Shown here piece by piece: positions 34,255 to 44,077 of a stretch of DNA of 64,000 nucleotides. This DNA comes from Klebsiella sp. BIGb0138 (GTDB lineage: Bacteria > Pseudomonadota > Gammaproteobacteria > Enterobacterales > Enterobacteriaceae). Where the stretch lies: positions 1 through 64,000 of the forward strand of contig NZ_SMCV01000015.1 of NCBI RefSeq assembly GCF_004342285.1. The letters are read 5' to 3'. The position numbers and the translations under genes were made by a program. The first letter of the stretch is position 1. Each line of letters begins with the position of its first letter. The notes under the pieces were generated by a model. It was not told where the DNA came from, did not search any database, and saw only the letters and a program-made list of their open reading frames with translations.

Positions 34255-34430
34255 AAACATGCGCGATTATCTCAGGAAAATGGCTGTTGGTGGGTATAGA
34301 TGTTTCTTATTGGTTAAAAAGTAATTAAAAAAACTGCCGAAATGTGAATGTAATCGCTTTCTTGAAAGAAAATTACGTAACTCTTTCAGTGAAAATCGAT
34401 TCATCTCGCGAGGAAATAGTTGACGCCGGT

Positions 34431-34459
34431 CGCGGCGGAGGCAGAAAACCTCCGCCGCG
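34431..34459 (-). terminator. stem-loop after hslO
   Basis: Perfect 11-bp stem CGCGGCGGAGG/CCTCCGCCGCG with a 7-nt loop, 21 nt past the hslO stop. There is no U-run after it on the minus strand, so it may be a Rho-independent-like pause or an mRNA-protecting structure. Confidence 0.5.
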
Positions 34460-34479
34460 TTGCCCGGCGGGCATGGAAA

Positions 34480-35358
34480 TCAGTGAACCTGAGGATCGGC
34501 CGGAGAGGCGTTATTGCGGATCTCGGCGATATCCATCGCATTGAAGAGATAATGATTGCCGCAGTAATCGCAGTGCATATCAATTTCACCTTCGTCGGCC
34601 AGAATGCTGTCGATCTCTTCGTCCGGCAGCGTTTTCAGCGCACCCGCGCAGCGCTCGCGGGAGCAGGTGCATTTAAATTCCACGTTCTGCGGATCGTAAA
34701 CGGTCACCTCTTCTTCGTGGTACAGACGCCACAGGACATCGGTCGCCGACAGGGTGAACAGCTCCTCGGCTTTGATCGTCTCAGTCAGGGTCGCCAGATG
34801 CTCGAAATCAGCGCTCTGGGTTTCTTGCGCCGGCATGACCTGCAGCAGCATTCCGCCGGCCATCGGTTTACCTTCATGCTCGCCGGTACGAATGACCAGA
34901 CGCGTCGGCAGCTGTTCAGAACGCTGGAAGTAATCTTCCAGACAGGCGGCCAGCGTTTCGCCTTCCAGACCCACCACGCCCTGATAGCGCTCACCTTCAT
35001 CCGGAGAGATGGTGATGACCAGGTAACCGTTACCGACCAGCGTTTTCAGATCCGCATCTTCCGGAATGTCGCCCTGAATCCGCGCTACGCCGCGCAGCTG
35101 CTGCTGGTTGGTCCCGTTGATCACCGCCAGAGACAGGGGACCGTCGCCCTGCAGCTGCACGGTGATATCGCCGGCAAACTTCAGCGTGGCGGTTAGCAGG
35201 CTGGTGGCCACCAGCAGCTCAGACAGCACGGTTTTGACCGGCTGCGGGTAGCTATGGTTAGCCAGAATCTGTTCCAGGGTGTCCGATACGGTAACCAGTT
35301 CACCGCGTACGGCATAGTTTTCAAACAGATAACGATGTAATTGATCGTGTTGAGTCAT
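34480..35358 (-). CDS. hslO: redox-regulated chaperone Hsp33
   Basis: Start 35358 gives 292 residues beginning [14 protein letters not shown], the E. coli length. The frame opens seven codons further up. The N-terminal chaperone domain is followed by the C-terminal redox switch. Four zinc-binding cysteines occur as CTC near 232-234 and CDYC near 265-268. On oxidation zinc is lost and Hsp33 holds unfolded proteins. It lies 45 bp after hslR on the same strand. Confidence 0.97.
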   Translation of the reverse strand: MTQHDQLHRYLFENYAVRGELVTVSDTLEQILANHSYPQPVKTVLSELLVATSLLTATLKFAGDITVQLQGDGPLSLAVINGTNQQQLRGVARIQGDIPEDADLKTLVGNGYLVITISPDEGERYQGVVGLEGETLAACLEDYFQRSEQLPTRLVIRTGEHEGKPMAGGMLLQVMPAQETQSADFEHLATLTETIKAEELFTLSATDVLWRLYHEEEVTVYDPQNVEFKCTCSRERCAGALKTLPDEEIDSILADEGEIDMHCDYCGNHYLFNAMDIAEIRNNASPADPQVH

Positions 35359-35403
35359 AATAGTCTCTCTTGCGGGCAACCGCGCGCCTACAGGTATAGG
35401 CGG

Positions 35404-35805
35404 TTATTCACTGTCGCCGTGTTTAAATCTCATCAGGTCGCGGCGCTCTTTCTTGTCCGGACGTCTGTCGGGATGCGGCATGGTTAGCGCGTTCATTTTG
35501 CGCGCCAGCGCCATTTTCTCGCGTTTTTCAATGCTCTCTGCCGTCTCTTCATAGAGGGCGACGGCTTCGCTGGCTGGCCTGCGCTGCCCGGTGATGCCTT
35601 TGACCAACAGGGTGCGTTCGTCATTCCCCTGGCGTAGCGTCAGGGTGGCGCCCGGTTCGACGACTTTACCCGGCTTAGTGCGCTGTCCGTTATAGTGCAC
35701 CTTACCGCCTTCAATCATCTCGCGCGCCAGCGCACGGGTTTTATAAATGCGGGCTGCCCAAAGCCATTTGTCCAGCCTGATGGCCTCGACGGGCTGTTCT
35801 TTCAT
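35404..35805 (-). CDS. hslR: ribosome-associated heat shock protein Hsp15
   Basis: The start at 35805 follows AAAGGAGAGGCC and yields 133 residues as in E. coli. The longer open frame upstream overlaps yrfG without homology. The S4-type RNA-binding domain is in the first half (IRLDKWLWAARIYKTRALAR). The basic C-terminal part ends RFKHGDSE. It recognises 50S subunits carrying a stalled peptidyl-tRNA and helps recycle them. It overlaps the yrfG stop by 4 nt. Confidence 0.96.
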   Translation of the reverse strand: MKEQPVEAIRLDKWLWAARIYKTRALAREMIEGGKVHYNGQRTKPGKVVEPGATLTLRQGNDERTLLVKGITGQRRPASEAVALYEETAESIEKREKMALARKMNALTMPHPDRRPDKKERRDLMRFKHGDSE

Positions 35806-36485
35806 GGCCTCTCCTTTGGGGTCAGAGAAGGGATCAGACGCCGGTAATCGTTCAGCCCGGGGTGGCGGGCATAGCTTTTTTCCGCCAGCCCGGAATCCGG
35901 ATTGGTGACGCCCAGGCAATAGCGGATGCCAAATTGCGCCGCGGCATCCAGGATCGCTTCACTATCATCGACAAAGAGCGTTTTGCGCGCATCGAAGCCG
36001 GTTTCATCCGCCACCGCGCGCCACAGGCGCTGATCTTCTTTCGGATAACCAAATGTGTGGGTGGAAAGCAATAAATCAAGGTGTGCGTCGAGACCGGTAT
36101 GCTTAAGCTTCACCGCCAGGTTATGCGGGTGAGCGTTGGTCAGCAGGATGCGCCGCTTGCCGCTGGCTTTGAGCGCGTCAAGAAACGGCACGGTATCTTC
36201 ACGCAGCGCCGCTCGCGGCCCCTGCTCGCTGGTCATCGCACGAATATCCAAATTCAGACGCTCGCTCCAGTAGTCCAGACAGTACCAGTTTAGCGTATGC
36301 TGCACCGCGTGATACTCCTGGTGCATGGCCGCTTTGGCTTCTTGCAGGTTGAGCCCACGCGCGGCCCCCCAGGTCTCCGGAACCAGCTTTTGCCAGAAAT
36401 AGTTGTCGAAAGCGAGGTCGAGCAGGGTGCCATCCATATCCAGCAGAACGGTATCAACCTCTTGCCAGGCGATATCAAAGTGCAT
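35802..36485 (-). CDS. yrfG: HAD-family phosphatase, GMP/IMP nucleotidase
   Basis: The start at 36485 (GGAG 7 nt upstream) gives 227 residues, against 222 in E. coli. HAD motif I is DMDGTLLD with Asp16 and Asp18, motif II LLTNAHP, motif III a lysine in GYPKEDQ, and motif IV DDSEAILDAA. E. coli YrfG dephosphorylates GMP and IMP in vitro. The in vivo role is not known. It is followed by hslR with an ATGA overlap. Confidence 0.93.
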   Translation of the reverse strand: MHFDIAWQEVDTVLLDMDGTLLDLAFDNYFWQKLVPETWGAARGLNLQEAKAAMHQEYHAVQHTLNWYCLDYWSERLNLDIRAMTSEQGPRAALREDTVPFLDALKASGKRRILLTNAHPHNLAVKLKHTGLDAHLDLLLSTHTFGYPKEDQRLWRAVADETGFDARKTLFVDDSEAILDAAAQFGIRYCLGVTNPDSGLAEKSYARHPGLNDYRRLIPSLTPKERP

Positions 36486-36544
36486 GGTGAGTCTCCAGCG
36501 AGGGGAAATGCGCGACAGGGTATCACACCCCATCGCGCAGGGAA

Positions 36545-38680
36545 TTACTCTTGATTATCCAGCGAGGGGATGAGAACCGGGTTCAGACAGTTTTCATAAT
36601 ACTTCTCAATATCTTCCATCCGCTGACGATGGCGCTGGTAGCGGCGAATCGCGAGGATACCGTGATAGGACATGCAGCCCAGCATGGTCAGCAGCAGCAG
36701 CGTCGTACCCAGATAGCGCCACAGGCCAGAACGATCGGGAATGCGGTGCAGATTAATGTGCTGCGTGCCGTTGGCGTCGGTATAGAGATTGGTGACGATC
36801 CCTTCGGCGTGGAACGGGGTGTGCATCAGCATGCCGGCCAGCCGCTGTAGTTCGCCCCACTGCTCATGAGCCGGATAATCATACAGGCTGATGGTCGGCC
36901 ACGGCTGACTCACCAGGTCGCTGCCTTCATCGCTGGCAATCAGGAAACCACCGGGAGCAGGGCTGTTCAGCGCCTGCGCCGCGCGCGACGTTTCGCGAAT
37001 CACGAACGGGGCCGTCGACGTGGTCACCAGGTTTTCCAACGACTCCGCGCTCACCGGGCGCAGTAGCACGTTGACGCCATCCAGTTTGCCTGAGCTGGCG
37101 CGTTTGGTCAGGGAGTCCCAGTTGCGGGTATTGCCGAGATTCACCAGCGCGTTTTTCAGGCGGGTACAATCGTCCGCCGCCGCGCACAGATTATTGGTTT
37201 TAATGACGATATCGCCAAAATCATCCAGCAGCACCATCCCTGACTTCTGAATCGCCGAGCGCAGCGCCGGGCTGACATGTGAATCATCGTCCGGGTCAGG
37301 ATGCAGCTGACGCTGAACAGATTGCATAAGCGCGGTGGCTTTACTGACGACGTCGGACTCCGGCAGCGGCAGGGGAGGCGCATCATTCCAGATGATTTGC
37401 GAGCAATCAAACGGCATAAACGGCGAATTCTCTTTCGCAGTCCAGGTGTCCGGAGAGTGGATATTACACATCCCGGTCCCCTTCAGGCGCAGCGTATCGC
37501 CGATCCGAACCTGCGACTTTTCGAGCTGGGCAACGGTCGTGGCTTCAATCGTTTGCGCCCCCTTCAACCATGAGAGGGTGAATTTAAACGGCATATTCAG
37601 CGGCACGCTGGCCCACAGCATCACGACCACCAGCAGCGCGCCCGTGGCGATGATGGCGCTCCGTAGCCAGTACTGCAGGGGGAAGTGTTTAACCTCATCA
37701 TGCAACGACAAGAAACGCCCCTGACGGACGACGTGGCGATTGAGATAGATATCGACATCCGTCTGCTGGCCGAGGTCCTGAGCGATCCACGGCTGCCAGT
37801 GACGTGGGTAGATAAGGTCGATGATACCTAAGGAGATGTTATTGATGTGCTCCTGGTCGTTTTCACCAAACAGGCCCCAGCGTTTGGGCATGCCGCGCAG
37901 ACAGTGGATCTCGCGGAGCGCGGTTTTACTTGGTGGCGCATAGATGCCCCACAGCCCTGCCGCCAGCAGCACCAGCCCTCCGCCCAGCAGCCACGGAGTA
38001 AACACATAGGGGCTTATCAGGCTGAAGTAGAACAGCAGGAACGCGGTAACGATAAAGACCGCTTCCCGTAGACCGTCCGGTCGGCTGAGGGCGTGTTCTT
38101 CATGGGTCTCCTGGCGAATACTCAGCAGCTCGATCTGTTCGCTCTCTTCCCCACGGATTGAGGCCTGGGTTGCCGACGCTCGCTCAAGCGCGTAGCTCCG
38201 CGCCTCCTGCGGGTAGTCGCTGAGCATGTGGCCGTTGAGCGCAATCACTAACGGCAGGCTATCGGTCGGGATCAGTTCGACGCTGTTTTCATCATTGATA
38301 TGCTGTTCCCAGAACGGTGGCAGATGGACTTCCACCGAGTCGAGGAAGTAGCGCCATTTGTTCGGGTCGTCAGTGGTAATGCCGTAACGGGTGATGGCGC
38401 GGGTGACCGTAAAGACGGTCTCGCTCTGCGCCGTCAGCGTCAGTTCGGCAGGCGCAACGCTGGCCCCCGATGCCGGCACCTGCTGAGCGCGGTTGAGACC
38501 TTCGAGGTACTTCTCTACCGCGCGACGTTCCTCTACGGAAAGCTTGCGCGTCGTGGCGTCGCTAAAGGCATGCAATAAGGGGAGGCGGCGACGTCTGGCA
38601 TGCGATCGATACCACCACCCGATAAGCAATGCGCAGATTAGCAGAGCTGTGAAAGAAATCAGAAAGGTGCCCATGCCCAT
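36545..38680 (-). CDS. igaA: intracellular growth attenuator, Rcs-pathway inhibitor
   Basis: The 711-residue inner-membrane protein corresponds to E. coli YrfF and Salmonella IgaA in length. An N-terminal helix (about 5-22) is followed by a cytoplasmic region and more helices near 205-250 and 335-360. A large periplasmic domain with cysteines comes next, then a last helix near 655-675. It restrains the Rcs phosphorelay through RcsD. The family is essential where rcs is intact. The start is the first of two nearby ATGs (MGMG). The second is possible. It diverges from nudE. Confidence 0.94.
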   Translation of the reverse strand: MGMGTFLISFTALLICALLIGWWYRSHARRRRLPLLHAFSDATTRKLSVEERRAVEKYLEGLNRAQQVPASGASVAPAELTLTAQSETVFTVTRAITRYGITTDDPNKWRYFLDSVEVHLPPFWEQHINDENSVELIPTDSLPLVIALNGHMLSDYPQEARSYALERASATQASIRGEESEQIELLSIRQETHEEHALSRPDGLREAVFIVTAFLLFYFSLISPYVFTPWLLGGGLVLLAAGLWGIYAPPSKTALREIHCLRGMPKRWGLFGENDQEHINNISLGIIDLIYPRHWQPWIAQDLGQQTDVDIYLNRHVVRQGRFLSLHDEVKHFPLQYWLRSAIIATGALLVVVMLWASVPLNMPFKFTLSWLKGAQTIEATTVAQLEKSQVRIGDTLRLKGTGMCNIHSPDTWTAKENSPFMPFDCSQIIWNDAPPLPLPESDVVSKATALMQSVQRQLHPDPDDDSHVSPALRSAIQKSGMVLLDDFGDIVIKTNNLCAAADDCTRLKNALVNLGNTRNWDSLTKRASSGKLDGVNVLLRPVSAESLENLVTTSTAPFVIRETSRAAQALNSPAPGGFLIASDEGSDLVSQPWPTISLYDYPAHEQWGELQRLAGMLMHTPFHAEGIVTNLYTDANGTQHINLHRIPDRSGLWRYLGTTLLLLTMLGCMSYHGILAIRRYQRHRQRMEDIEKYYENCLNPVLIPSLDNQE

Positions 38681-39010
38681 CCCATCATAGTTATTCTTTT
38701 CTTATCTTACAGGTGTCGTTGGTTGCTATTAACACTTAGCGTGAACCTGCGGTTTGCTATCGGCAGATGTCGTGTAAATACGGGAAAATTTGTTGTGCGA
38801 TACAGCAGCATACAAGCTTATCAAAAACGTTAAAATGCAGGAATCGGTAAATTCTCAAATACATTTCAACCTATTGACTTTTTTATCTTTATGATTCTTC
38901 CACTTTATTGGCTAAAGTTACAACTATGTAAATTAGTAGCGAATTGAATTGCCGAAACCGTGCTGCGTATCGCACAATGACTTCTGGAATCACAGCATAG
39001 ATCGATAACA
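38681..39010. promoter_or_regulatory. igaA-nudE divergent gap
   Basis: 330 bp, AT-rich in its right half. It must hold promoters for both genes. A TTGACT at 38874-38879 looks like a -35 box, but I find no well-spaced -10 hexamer. No repeat, RNA gene or small gene was recognised. Confidence 0.5.
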
Positions 39011-39580
39011 ATGAGCAAATCATTACAAAAACCCACCATTCTCAATGTTGAAACGGTAGCGCGTTCGCGTCTTTTTAACGTTGAAAGCGTGGACCTGGAG
39101 TTCAGCAACGGCGTGCGTCGCGTTTATGAACGCATGCGGCCTTCTACGCGTGAAGCCGTGATGATTGTGCCGATTGTCGACGACCATATCATTCTGATTC
39201 GGGAATATGCCGTTGGCACGGAATCCTATGAGTTAGGTTTCTCTAAAGGGCTGATTGACCCGGGTGAAACCGTGCTGGAAGCCGCGAACCGCGAGCTGAA
39301 AGAAGAAGTCGGCTTCGGCGCGCATAAGCTAACGTTCCTGAAAAAACTGAGCATGGCGCCATCGTACTTCTCCAGTAAGATGAATATTCTGGTGGCGGAA
39401 GATCTGTATCCGGAATCGCTGCCGGGTGATGAGCCGGAACCTTTACCGCAGGTGCGCTGGCCGCTGTCGCAGCTGATGACGCTGCTGGATGAAGAAGATT
39501 TTAATGAGGCCCGGAATGTCAGCGCGCTGTTCCTGCTGCGCGAGTGGCTCATGGCGCAGGGGCGGCTGTCGCCCCGGTAA
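39011..39580 (+). CDS. nudE: ADP compounds hydrolase NudE (Nudix)
   Basis: The 189-residue Nudix hydrolase (186 in E. coli) acts on Ap3A, ADP-ribose and NADH. The Nudix box fits GX5EX7REUXEEXGU, running from GLIDPGETV to RELKEEVGF near residues 79-101. The C-terminal ARNVSALFLLREW matches E. coli. The last residues (AQGRLSPR) are extended slightly. It is convergent with mrcA. Confidence 0.96.
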   Translation: MSKSLQKPTILNVETVARSRLFNVESVDLEFSNGVRRVYERMRPSTREAVMIVPIVDDHIILIREYAVGTESYELGFSKGLIDPGETVLEAANRELKEEVGFGAHKLTFLKKLSMAPSYFSSKMNILVAEDLYPESLPGDEPEPLPQVRWPLSQLMTLLDEEDFNEARNVSALFLLREWLMAQGRLSPR

Positions 39581-39610
39581 GGTAATTGCCGCGGCCGGAA
39601 TGACGGAAAA

Positions 39611-39637
39611 AGAAAAAGCGCCCGCAGGCGCTTTTTT
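39611..39637. terminator. bidirectional intrinsic terminator, nudE/mrcA
   Basis: AAAAAGCGCC-CGCA-GGCGCTTTTT with further T on the plus strand and A/T-rich flank on the other. It ends 3 bp before the mrcA stop codon. Confidence 0.92.
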
Positions 39638-39639
39638 TG

Positions 39640-42198
39640 TCAGAACAGTTCGTGGGTTTCGCCACCGCCATCGGTGATGGTCGTCCCCACTTCATGTACC
39701 GCCTGGTGAGTTGGCTGAGTGCCATCAATGAAGTATTCGGCGCGGCTGTTACCGCCGTTTGCCAGCTGGCCGGTACTGCGGTCAATATTGACCGTCACCA
39801 CGCCAGGCGGCGGCGTTAATGGCTCTTCCGGCACACCTTCCAGAACGCGTTTCATAAAATCATCCCAGGCCGGCTGGGCGCTTTTTGCCCCCCCTTCGTA
39901 ACCGGAGATCTGATCCTTAATGGCGCCGGATGCGGTGGTCCGTCCCAGATCGCGACGATGATCGTCAAAACCAATCCACACCGAAGTGACGACCCCCGGG
40001 CCATAGCCGGAGAACCACGCATCTTTCGAGCTGTTGGTGGTGCCGGTTTTACCGCCAATATCGTGGCGTTGCAGATCGCGGCCGGCACGCCAGCCGGTAC
40101 CCATCCAGCCGGGCTCGCCGAAGATGTTGCTGTTCAGCGCGCTCTTAATCAGGAAGGCCAGCGGCGTGTTAATCACATGCGGCGCGTATTCCGGGGTGCC
40201 GGTTTGGGCGACCAGCGCCTGGTTGGCCTGTTCAAGCTGCGGCTGTGGCGGCACGGCCGCATTTTGTGGCGTCTCAGAGGTGGCGACGTCTTCGACATCT
40301 TTATCCTCCAGCACGTTGGATTTCGGCGTATCGCCGTAAATCACCGGCGAGTTGCACTGCGGACAGGCAACTTTCGGTTTTTCTTCGAACAGCACTCCGC
40401 CCTGATCGTTCTCAATCTTGCTGATAAAGAACGGCGTAATCAGGAAGCCGCCGTTGGCCATCACCGAGTAGCCTCGGGCAACCTGCAGCGGCGTAAAGGA
40501 AGCGGAGCCCAGCGCGAGGGATTCGGTATGGACGATATTTTGTGCCGGGAAGCCGAAGCGCTGCAGGTATTCCGCGGCGTAATCCACGCCCATCGCGCGC
40601 ATGGCGCGAACCATCACCACGTTTTTCGATTGCCCCAGCCCCTGACGCAGACGAATAGGGCCAGCATACTGCGGCGGTGAGTTTTTCGGCCGCCAGTCAG
40701 AACCGGCACCGGCATCCCAGCGCGAAATCGGAACGTCGTTCAACATACTCGCCAGGGTTAAACCTTTATCCATCGCCGCCGTGTAGAGGAAGGGCTTAAT
40801 GTTGGAACCTACCTGGCGCAGGGCCTGCGTCGCACGGTTGAATTTACTCTGATTAAAATCGAACCCCCCGACCAGCGCGATAATAGCGCCGTTTTGCGGG
40901 TTGATGGAAACCAGCGCCGAATTCACATCCGGTACCTGCGATAGCCACCAGCTGCTGCCCACCTGGCGAACCCAAATCTGCTGTCCGGCCTGCAGGACAT
41001 CGGTCACTTTACGCGGCGTGGCGCCCTGTTGAGTATCGGAGATAAAGCGTCGCGCCCAGCGGACTCCCTCCATATTCAGCGCCACCGACGTTCCGTTACT
41101 TAACAATGCGACCGCTTCCTGCGCATTCGCCGAGGTCACGACGGCCGGTGAGAGCGGGCCGTAGCTGGGCTGGTTTTTCAGCGAGGCGATGATTCTGGCG
41201 TTATCCCATGGCGTCTCGCCCACCTTCCACAACGCGTTCGCCGGGCCGCGATAGCCGTGGCGCATATCGTAATCCAGCACGTTATTGCGTACCGCCTGCT
41301 GTGCAGACTGCTGGTTTTTGCGGGTGATGGTGGTGTAAACGCGGTAGCCATCTTCATACGCCTGTTCCCCGTAGCGGCTGACCATCTCCTGACGGACCAT
41401 TTCGCTGAGATAAGGTGCGGAGAAGGCGATTTCCGGCGCATGGTAACGCGCATCGATCGCTTCGCTACGCGCGCGATCGTACTCGGTTTGCGTGATATAG
41501 CCTTCGCTCAACATCCGCGCCAGCACGACGTTGCGACGAGCGGTCGCCCGGTCCAGCGAGTACAGCGGGTTAAACGTCGAGGGGGCTTTGGGCAGACCGG
41601 CAATCACCGCCATTTCGCTCAGGCTAAGCTGGTCGACAGATTTACCAAAATAGACCTGCGCCGCTGCGCCGACGCCATAGGCGCGGTAGCCGAGATAGAT
41701 TTTATTCAGGTACAGCTCAAGGATTTCGTCTTTATTCAGCAACTGCTCGATCCGGATCGCCAGGAAAGCTTCTTTGATCTTACGCATCAGCGTCTTCTCC
41801 GGACTCAGGAAGAAGTTACGCGCTAACTGTTGCGTGATCGTACTGGCGCCCTGTGAAGCATGGCCAGAGAACATGGCGATGCTGGCTGCACGGAAGATAC
41901 CGACCGGATCGACGCCATGATGTTCATAGAAACGGCTGTCTTCGGTGGCAATAAACGCTTTTACCAGTTCAGGCGGCATTTGCTGCAAGGTGACGGGAAT
42001 ACGGCGTTTCTCGCCATATTGCGCGATAAGCTCGCCATCCGCGCTATAGACCTGCATCGGGATCTGCAGGCGCACATCCTTCAAGGTCGCGACGTCGGGG
42101 AGCTGCGGCTCAATATATTTATAAAGGCCAAAAATCGAGCCTGCACCCAGCAGAACGCAACAGACTGCAAGGATCAATAGATACTTTACGAACTTCAC
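39640..42198 (-). CDS. mrcA: penicillin-binding protein 1A, bifunctional
   Basis: The 852-residue class A PBP (850 in E. coli) has one N-terminal membrane helix (about 6-26). The glycosyltransferase domain carries the catalytic Glu86 in ATEDSRFYEHHG and the GASTITQQLARN motif. The transpeptidase domain has the acylated Ser465 in SNIKPF and the KTGTT motif (SKNV precedes it). An OB-like insertion lies between them. It polymerises and cross-links peptidoglycan. It diverges from hofM across 118 bp. Confidence 0.98.
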   Translation of the reverse strand: MKFVKYLLILAVCCVLLGAGSIFGLYKYIEPQLPDVATLKDVRLQIPMQVYSADGELIAQYGEKRRIPVTLQQMPPELVKAFIATEDSRFYEHHGVDPVGIFRAASIAMFSGHASQGASTITQQLARNFFLSPEKTLMRKIKEAFLAIRIEQLLNKDEILELYLNKIYLGYRAYGVGAAAQVYFGKSVDQLSLSEMAVIAGLPKAPSTFNPLYSLDRATARRNVVLARMLSEGYITQTEYDRARSEAIDARYHAPEIAFSAPYLSEMVRQEMVSRYGEQAYEDGYRVYTTITRKNQQSAQQAVRNNVLDYDMRHGYRGPANALWKVGETPWDNARIIASLKNQPSYGPLSPAVVTSANAQEAVALLSNGTSVALNMEGVRWARRFISDTQQGATPRKVTDVLQAGQQIWVRQVGSSWWLSQVPDVNSALVSINPQNGAIIALVGGFDFNQSKFNRATQALRQVGSNIKPFLYTAAMDKGLTLASMLNDVPISRWDAGAGSDWRPKNSPPQYAGPIRLRQGLGQSKNVVMVRAMRAMGVDYAAEYLQRFGFPAQNIVHTESLALGSASFTPLQVARGYSVMANGGFLITPFFISKIENDQGGVLFEEKPKVACPQCNSPVIYGDTPKSNVLEDKDVEDVATSETPQNAAVPPQPQLEQANQALVAQTGTPEYAPHVINTPLAFLIKSALNSNIFGEPGWMGTGWRAGRDLQRHDIGGKTGTTNSSKDAWFSGYGPGVVTSVWIGFDDHRRDLGRTTASGAIKDQISGYEGGAKSAQPAWDDFMKRVLEGVPEEPLTPPPGVVTVNIDRSTGQLANGGNSRAEYFIDGTQPTHQAVHEVGTTITDGGGETHELF

Positions 42199-42316
42199 CG
42201 GAGATTTCCCATCTAGTTTAATTTGGGCAGTTTATAAACAAACGCGCGGTAGTATAAAGGCAAGCCTGGTGCATTGATAGAGTCGAGCCGTAATGGCGGA
42301 CAAGGAGATCGTAAGC

Positions 42317-43108
42317 ATGGCTTTCAGTAACTGGCGAATAGGAATGCATATTCAGCAGGATGCGGTGTTTCTGGTGGCGCTGCGCTACGCGCGTTCCCGT
42401 TGGGCGTTGTGCCGCTGGTGGCATATCCCCCTCGCGCCCGGGATCGTACGTCAGGGGATGGTGGTCGATGTCGCGGCGCTGGCTAAAGCGTTGCAGAGCT
42501 GGCGGCGAGAGCTGCCGCTGCAGCATCGGGTGAGCATTGCGTTTCCGGCCGGACGCACGTTACAAAAAAGGCTGCCGCGTCCTCAGCTCGCGCTGAGCGA
42601 GAGCGAACAGGCGACGTGGATAGCCAGCGTGATGTCGCAGCAGCTGGAAATGCCCGCTTCCGCACTGTGCGTCGATTATACCGCCGCCCCGGCAGACAAA
42701 GAGTGGCGGGTCACCGCGGCGCAGCGTCCGGATATTGACCGGCTGCGTCAGCTCGCAGAGCGCTTAACGCTGAAGGTCGTGGCCATTGTTCCTGATGCCA
42801 GCGCGCTCGCCGCGTTTTTACCCTGGCTACCCTCCGACTCGCCAGGTCTGGCCTGGCGCAATGGCCCGCATTGGCTGTGGGCAACCCTGGAGGGATGGGG
42901 CAGCGCGGCATGTGCTGAAGCCCCCTCCGCGTCTCAACTTTCATCATTGATAAACGTCGGGCCCCTTTGGCTTTGTAGCGATCGTTCGGCCGCTGAACCC
43001 TGTTTTGATCCCTGGAGCGTGATTCACCGTCTGCAGCCACCGCTTCCCCGCAGCGGCGAGCGCTTTGCCATTGCGCTTGGCCTGGCGTTAGGGCGTCATT
43101 CATCATGA
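42317..43108 (+). CDS. hofM: PilM-like DNA-uptake/pilus assembly protein
   Basis: The ATG at 42317 lies nine nt after AAGGAG and gives 263 residues beginning MAFSNWRIG. The open frame starts eight codons earlier. E. coli HofM has 259 residues with the same N-terminus pattern and C-terminus ALGLALG. The protein has an actin-like PilM fold by homology and should be cytoplasmic. It is the first gene of hofMNOPQ. In E. coli this operon is needed to use extracellular DNA as carbon source and is normally weakly expressed. Confidence 0.9.
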   Translation: MAFSNWRIGMHIQQDAVFLVALRYARSRWALCRWWHIPLAPGIVRQGMVVDVAALAKALQSWRRELPLQHRVSIAFPAGRTLQKRLPRPQLALSESEQATWIASVMSQQLEMPASALCVDYTAAPADKEWRVTAAQRPDIDRLRQLAERLTLKVVAIVPDASALAAFLPWLPSDSPGLAWRNGPHWLWATLEGWGSAACAEAPSASQLSSLINVGPLWLCSDRSAAEPCFDPWSVIHRLQPPLPRSGERFAIALGLALGRHSS

Positions 43109-43644
43109 CCAGAGCAATCAATTTTCTCCCATGGCGTGCAACGCGCCGACGCCAGCAGCGCCGTATCGGGCTGCTGTATGCCGTCGGGTTCCTGCTGGCG
43201 CTGTCGACCATCGCGCTGGCAAACCGGGCGACGCGTCATGCTGATGAGGTGCTCGCTGCGGCGAGATCTGCGGGCGAAAGCCAGCTTTATTCCGCGCTCC
43301 GGCAGCGTGAAAGCGTGATGCGGGAACAACGGCAGCAGCTCGAACAGCGACGTCTGCGACAGCAGAAGAGAGCGCTGACCGCTGCCTGGCAGCCAAGATT
43401 ACGGATTATCGCGACGCGCCTTCCGGACCACGCCTGGTTAACCCGGCTGGAGTACCAGCACAATGCCCTGACGTTACAGGGACTGGCGTTGAATCTGCAG
43501 GCCTTAGCGAGCCTGGAGAAGGGGCTGAGTCAGGTCATGGGTTTTCGGCCCGCCACAGCCGGTGAAACGCGTCGCGATGCGCAGGGGCGCTGGCAGTTTA
43601 GTTTTTCCCTGGCCGGAGATGGCGCCGATGAAGGCATACATTGA
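43105..43644 (+). CDS. hofN: PilN-like inner-membrane protein
   Basis: The 179-residue protein starts with an ATGA overlap with hofM. The first residues INFLPWR are the PilN signature that binds PilM. One membrane helix lies near 23-40 (LLYAVGFLLALSTIALA). An Arg/Gln-rich coiled coil follows (about 60-100), then a small periplasmic domain. It matches E. coli HofN in length but is clearly less conserved than the surrounding housekeeping genes. Confidence 0.88.
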   Translation: MTRAINFLPWRATRRRQQRRIGLLYAVGFLLALSTIALANRATRHADEVLAAARSAGESQLYSALRQRESVMREQRQQLEQRRLRQQKRALTAAWQPRLRIIATRLPDHAWLTRLEYQHNALTLQGLALNLQALASLEKGLSQVMGFRPATAGETRRDAQGRWQFSFSLAGDGADEGIH

Positions 43645-44077
43645 ACGCTGGCTGGCGGCCGCTGCCTCGGTACGCGGTGGGCGAGTCGCGCTGCCGCTCA
43701 TTCTGGTATTGCTGATCGCTGGCGATTTCTGGCTGTCAGCGCCGTCTCCGCCGCTTGCCGGCGATGGGCATCCTGGCCTGCGCCAGCAGTGGCTCAGGCT
43801 GATACCGCTGCAGGCTGCTTTACAAAGCGATATCGCTGATGAGCCGAAGACGCCAATATTTTCCCCCATTACGCTGCCGGTTGCTGGCGCGACGCTAATG
43901 GCCTGGCGTCCCGCGGGAAGAAGCGGAGAGATGTTACTGGCAGTGCGCTGGCAGGCGGTACCGGCGCTGTTTTCCTGGCTGGCTGACTGCGGGATGCGCG
44001 CAACGGCGTTTTCGCTGCGCCCTGAAAAGGGCACCCTGCAGCTGACGCTACAGCTGGAGGCCGAAGATGCGGAGTAA
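43628..44077 (+). CDS. hofO: PilO-like inner-membrane protein
   Basis: The start at 43628 is chosen because GGAGA lies nine nt upstream. It gives 149 residues (146 in E. coli). An ATG at 43619 has no spaced ribosome-binding site. A membrane helix is near 17-34, followed by a small periplasmic domain. It overlaps the end of hofN by 17 nt and the start of hofP by 11 nt. It is the most divergent protein of the operon. Assignment rests mostly on position and pattern. Confidence 0.82.
   Translation: MKAYIERWLAAAASVRGGRVALPLILVLLIAGDFWLSAPSPPLAGDGHPGLRQQWLRLIPLQAALQSDIADEPKTPIFSPITLPVAGATLMAWRPAGRSGEMLLAVRWQAVPALFSWLADCGMRATAFSLRPEKGTLQLTLQLEAEDAE

Larger units (their letters stand above)
34117..34479. 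promoter_or_regulatory. pckA upstream region
   Basis: This 363-bp gap carries the pckA leader and CRP candidate, an AT-rich stretch (about 34300-34400) and a GC-rich hairpin at the hslO end. In E. coli K-12 the gene yhgE lies between hslO and pckA. No remnant of its roughly 570 codons fits here. Confidence 0.65.

Noticed and set aside
38874-38895. Sigma-70 promoter TTGACT...TATGAT before nudE
   Set aside because: The hexamers are only 10 bp apart, far from the needed 16-18.
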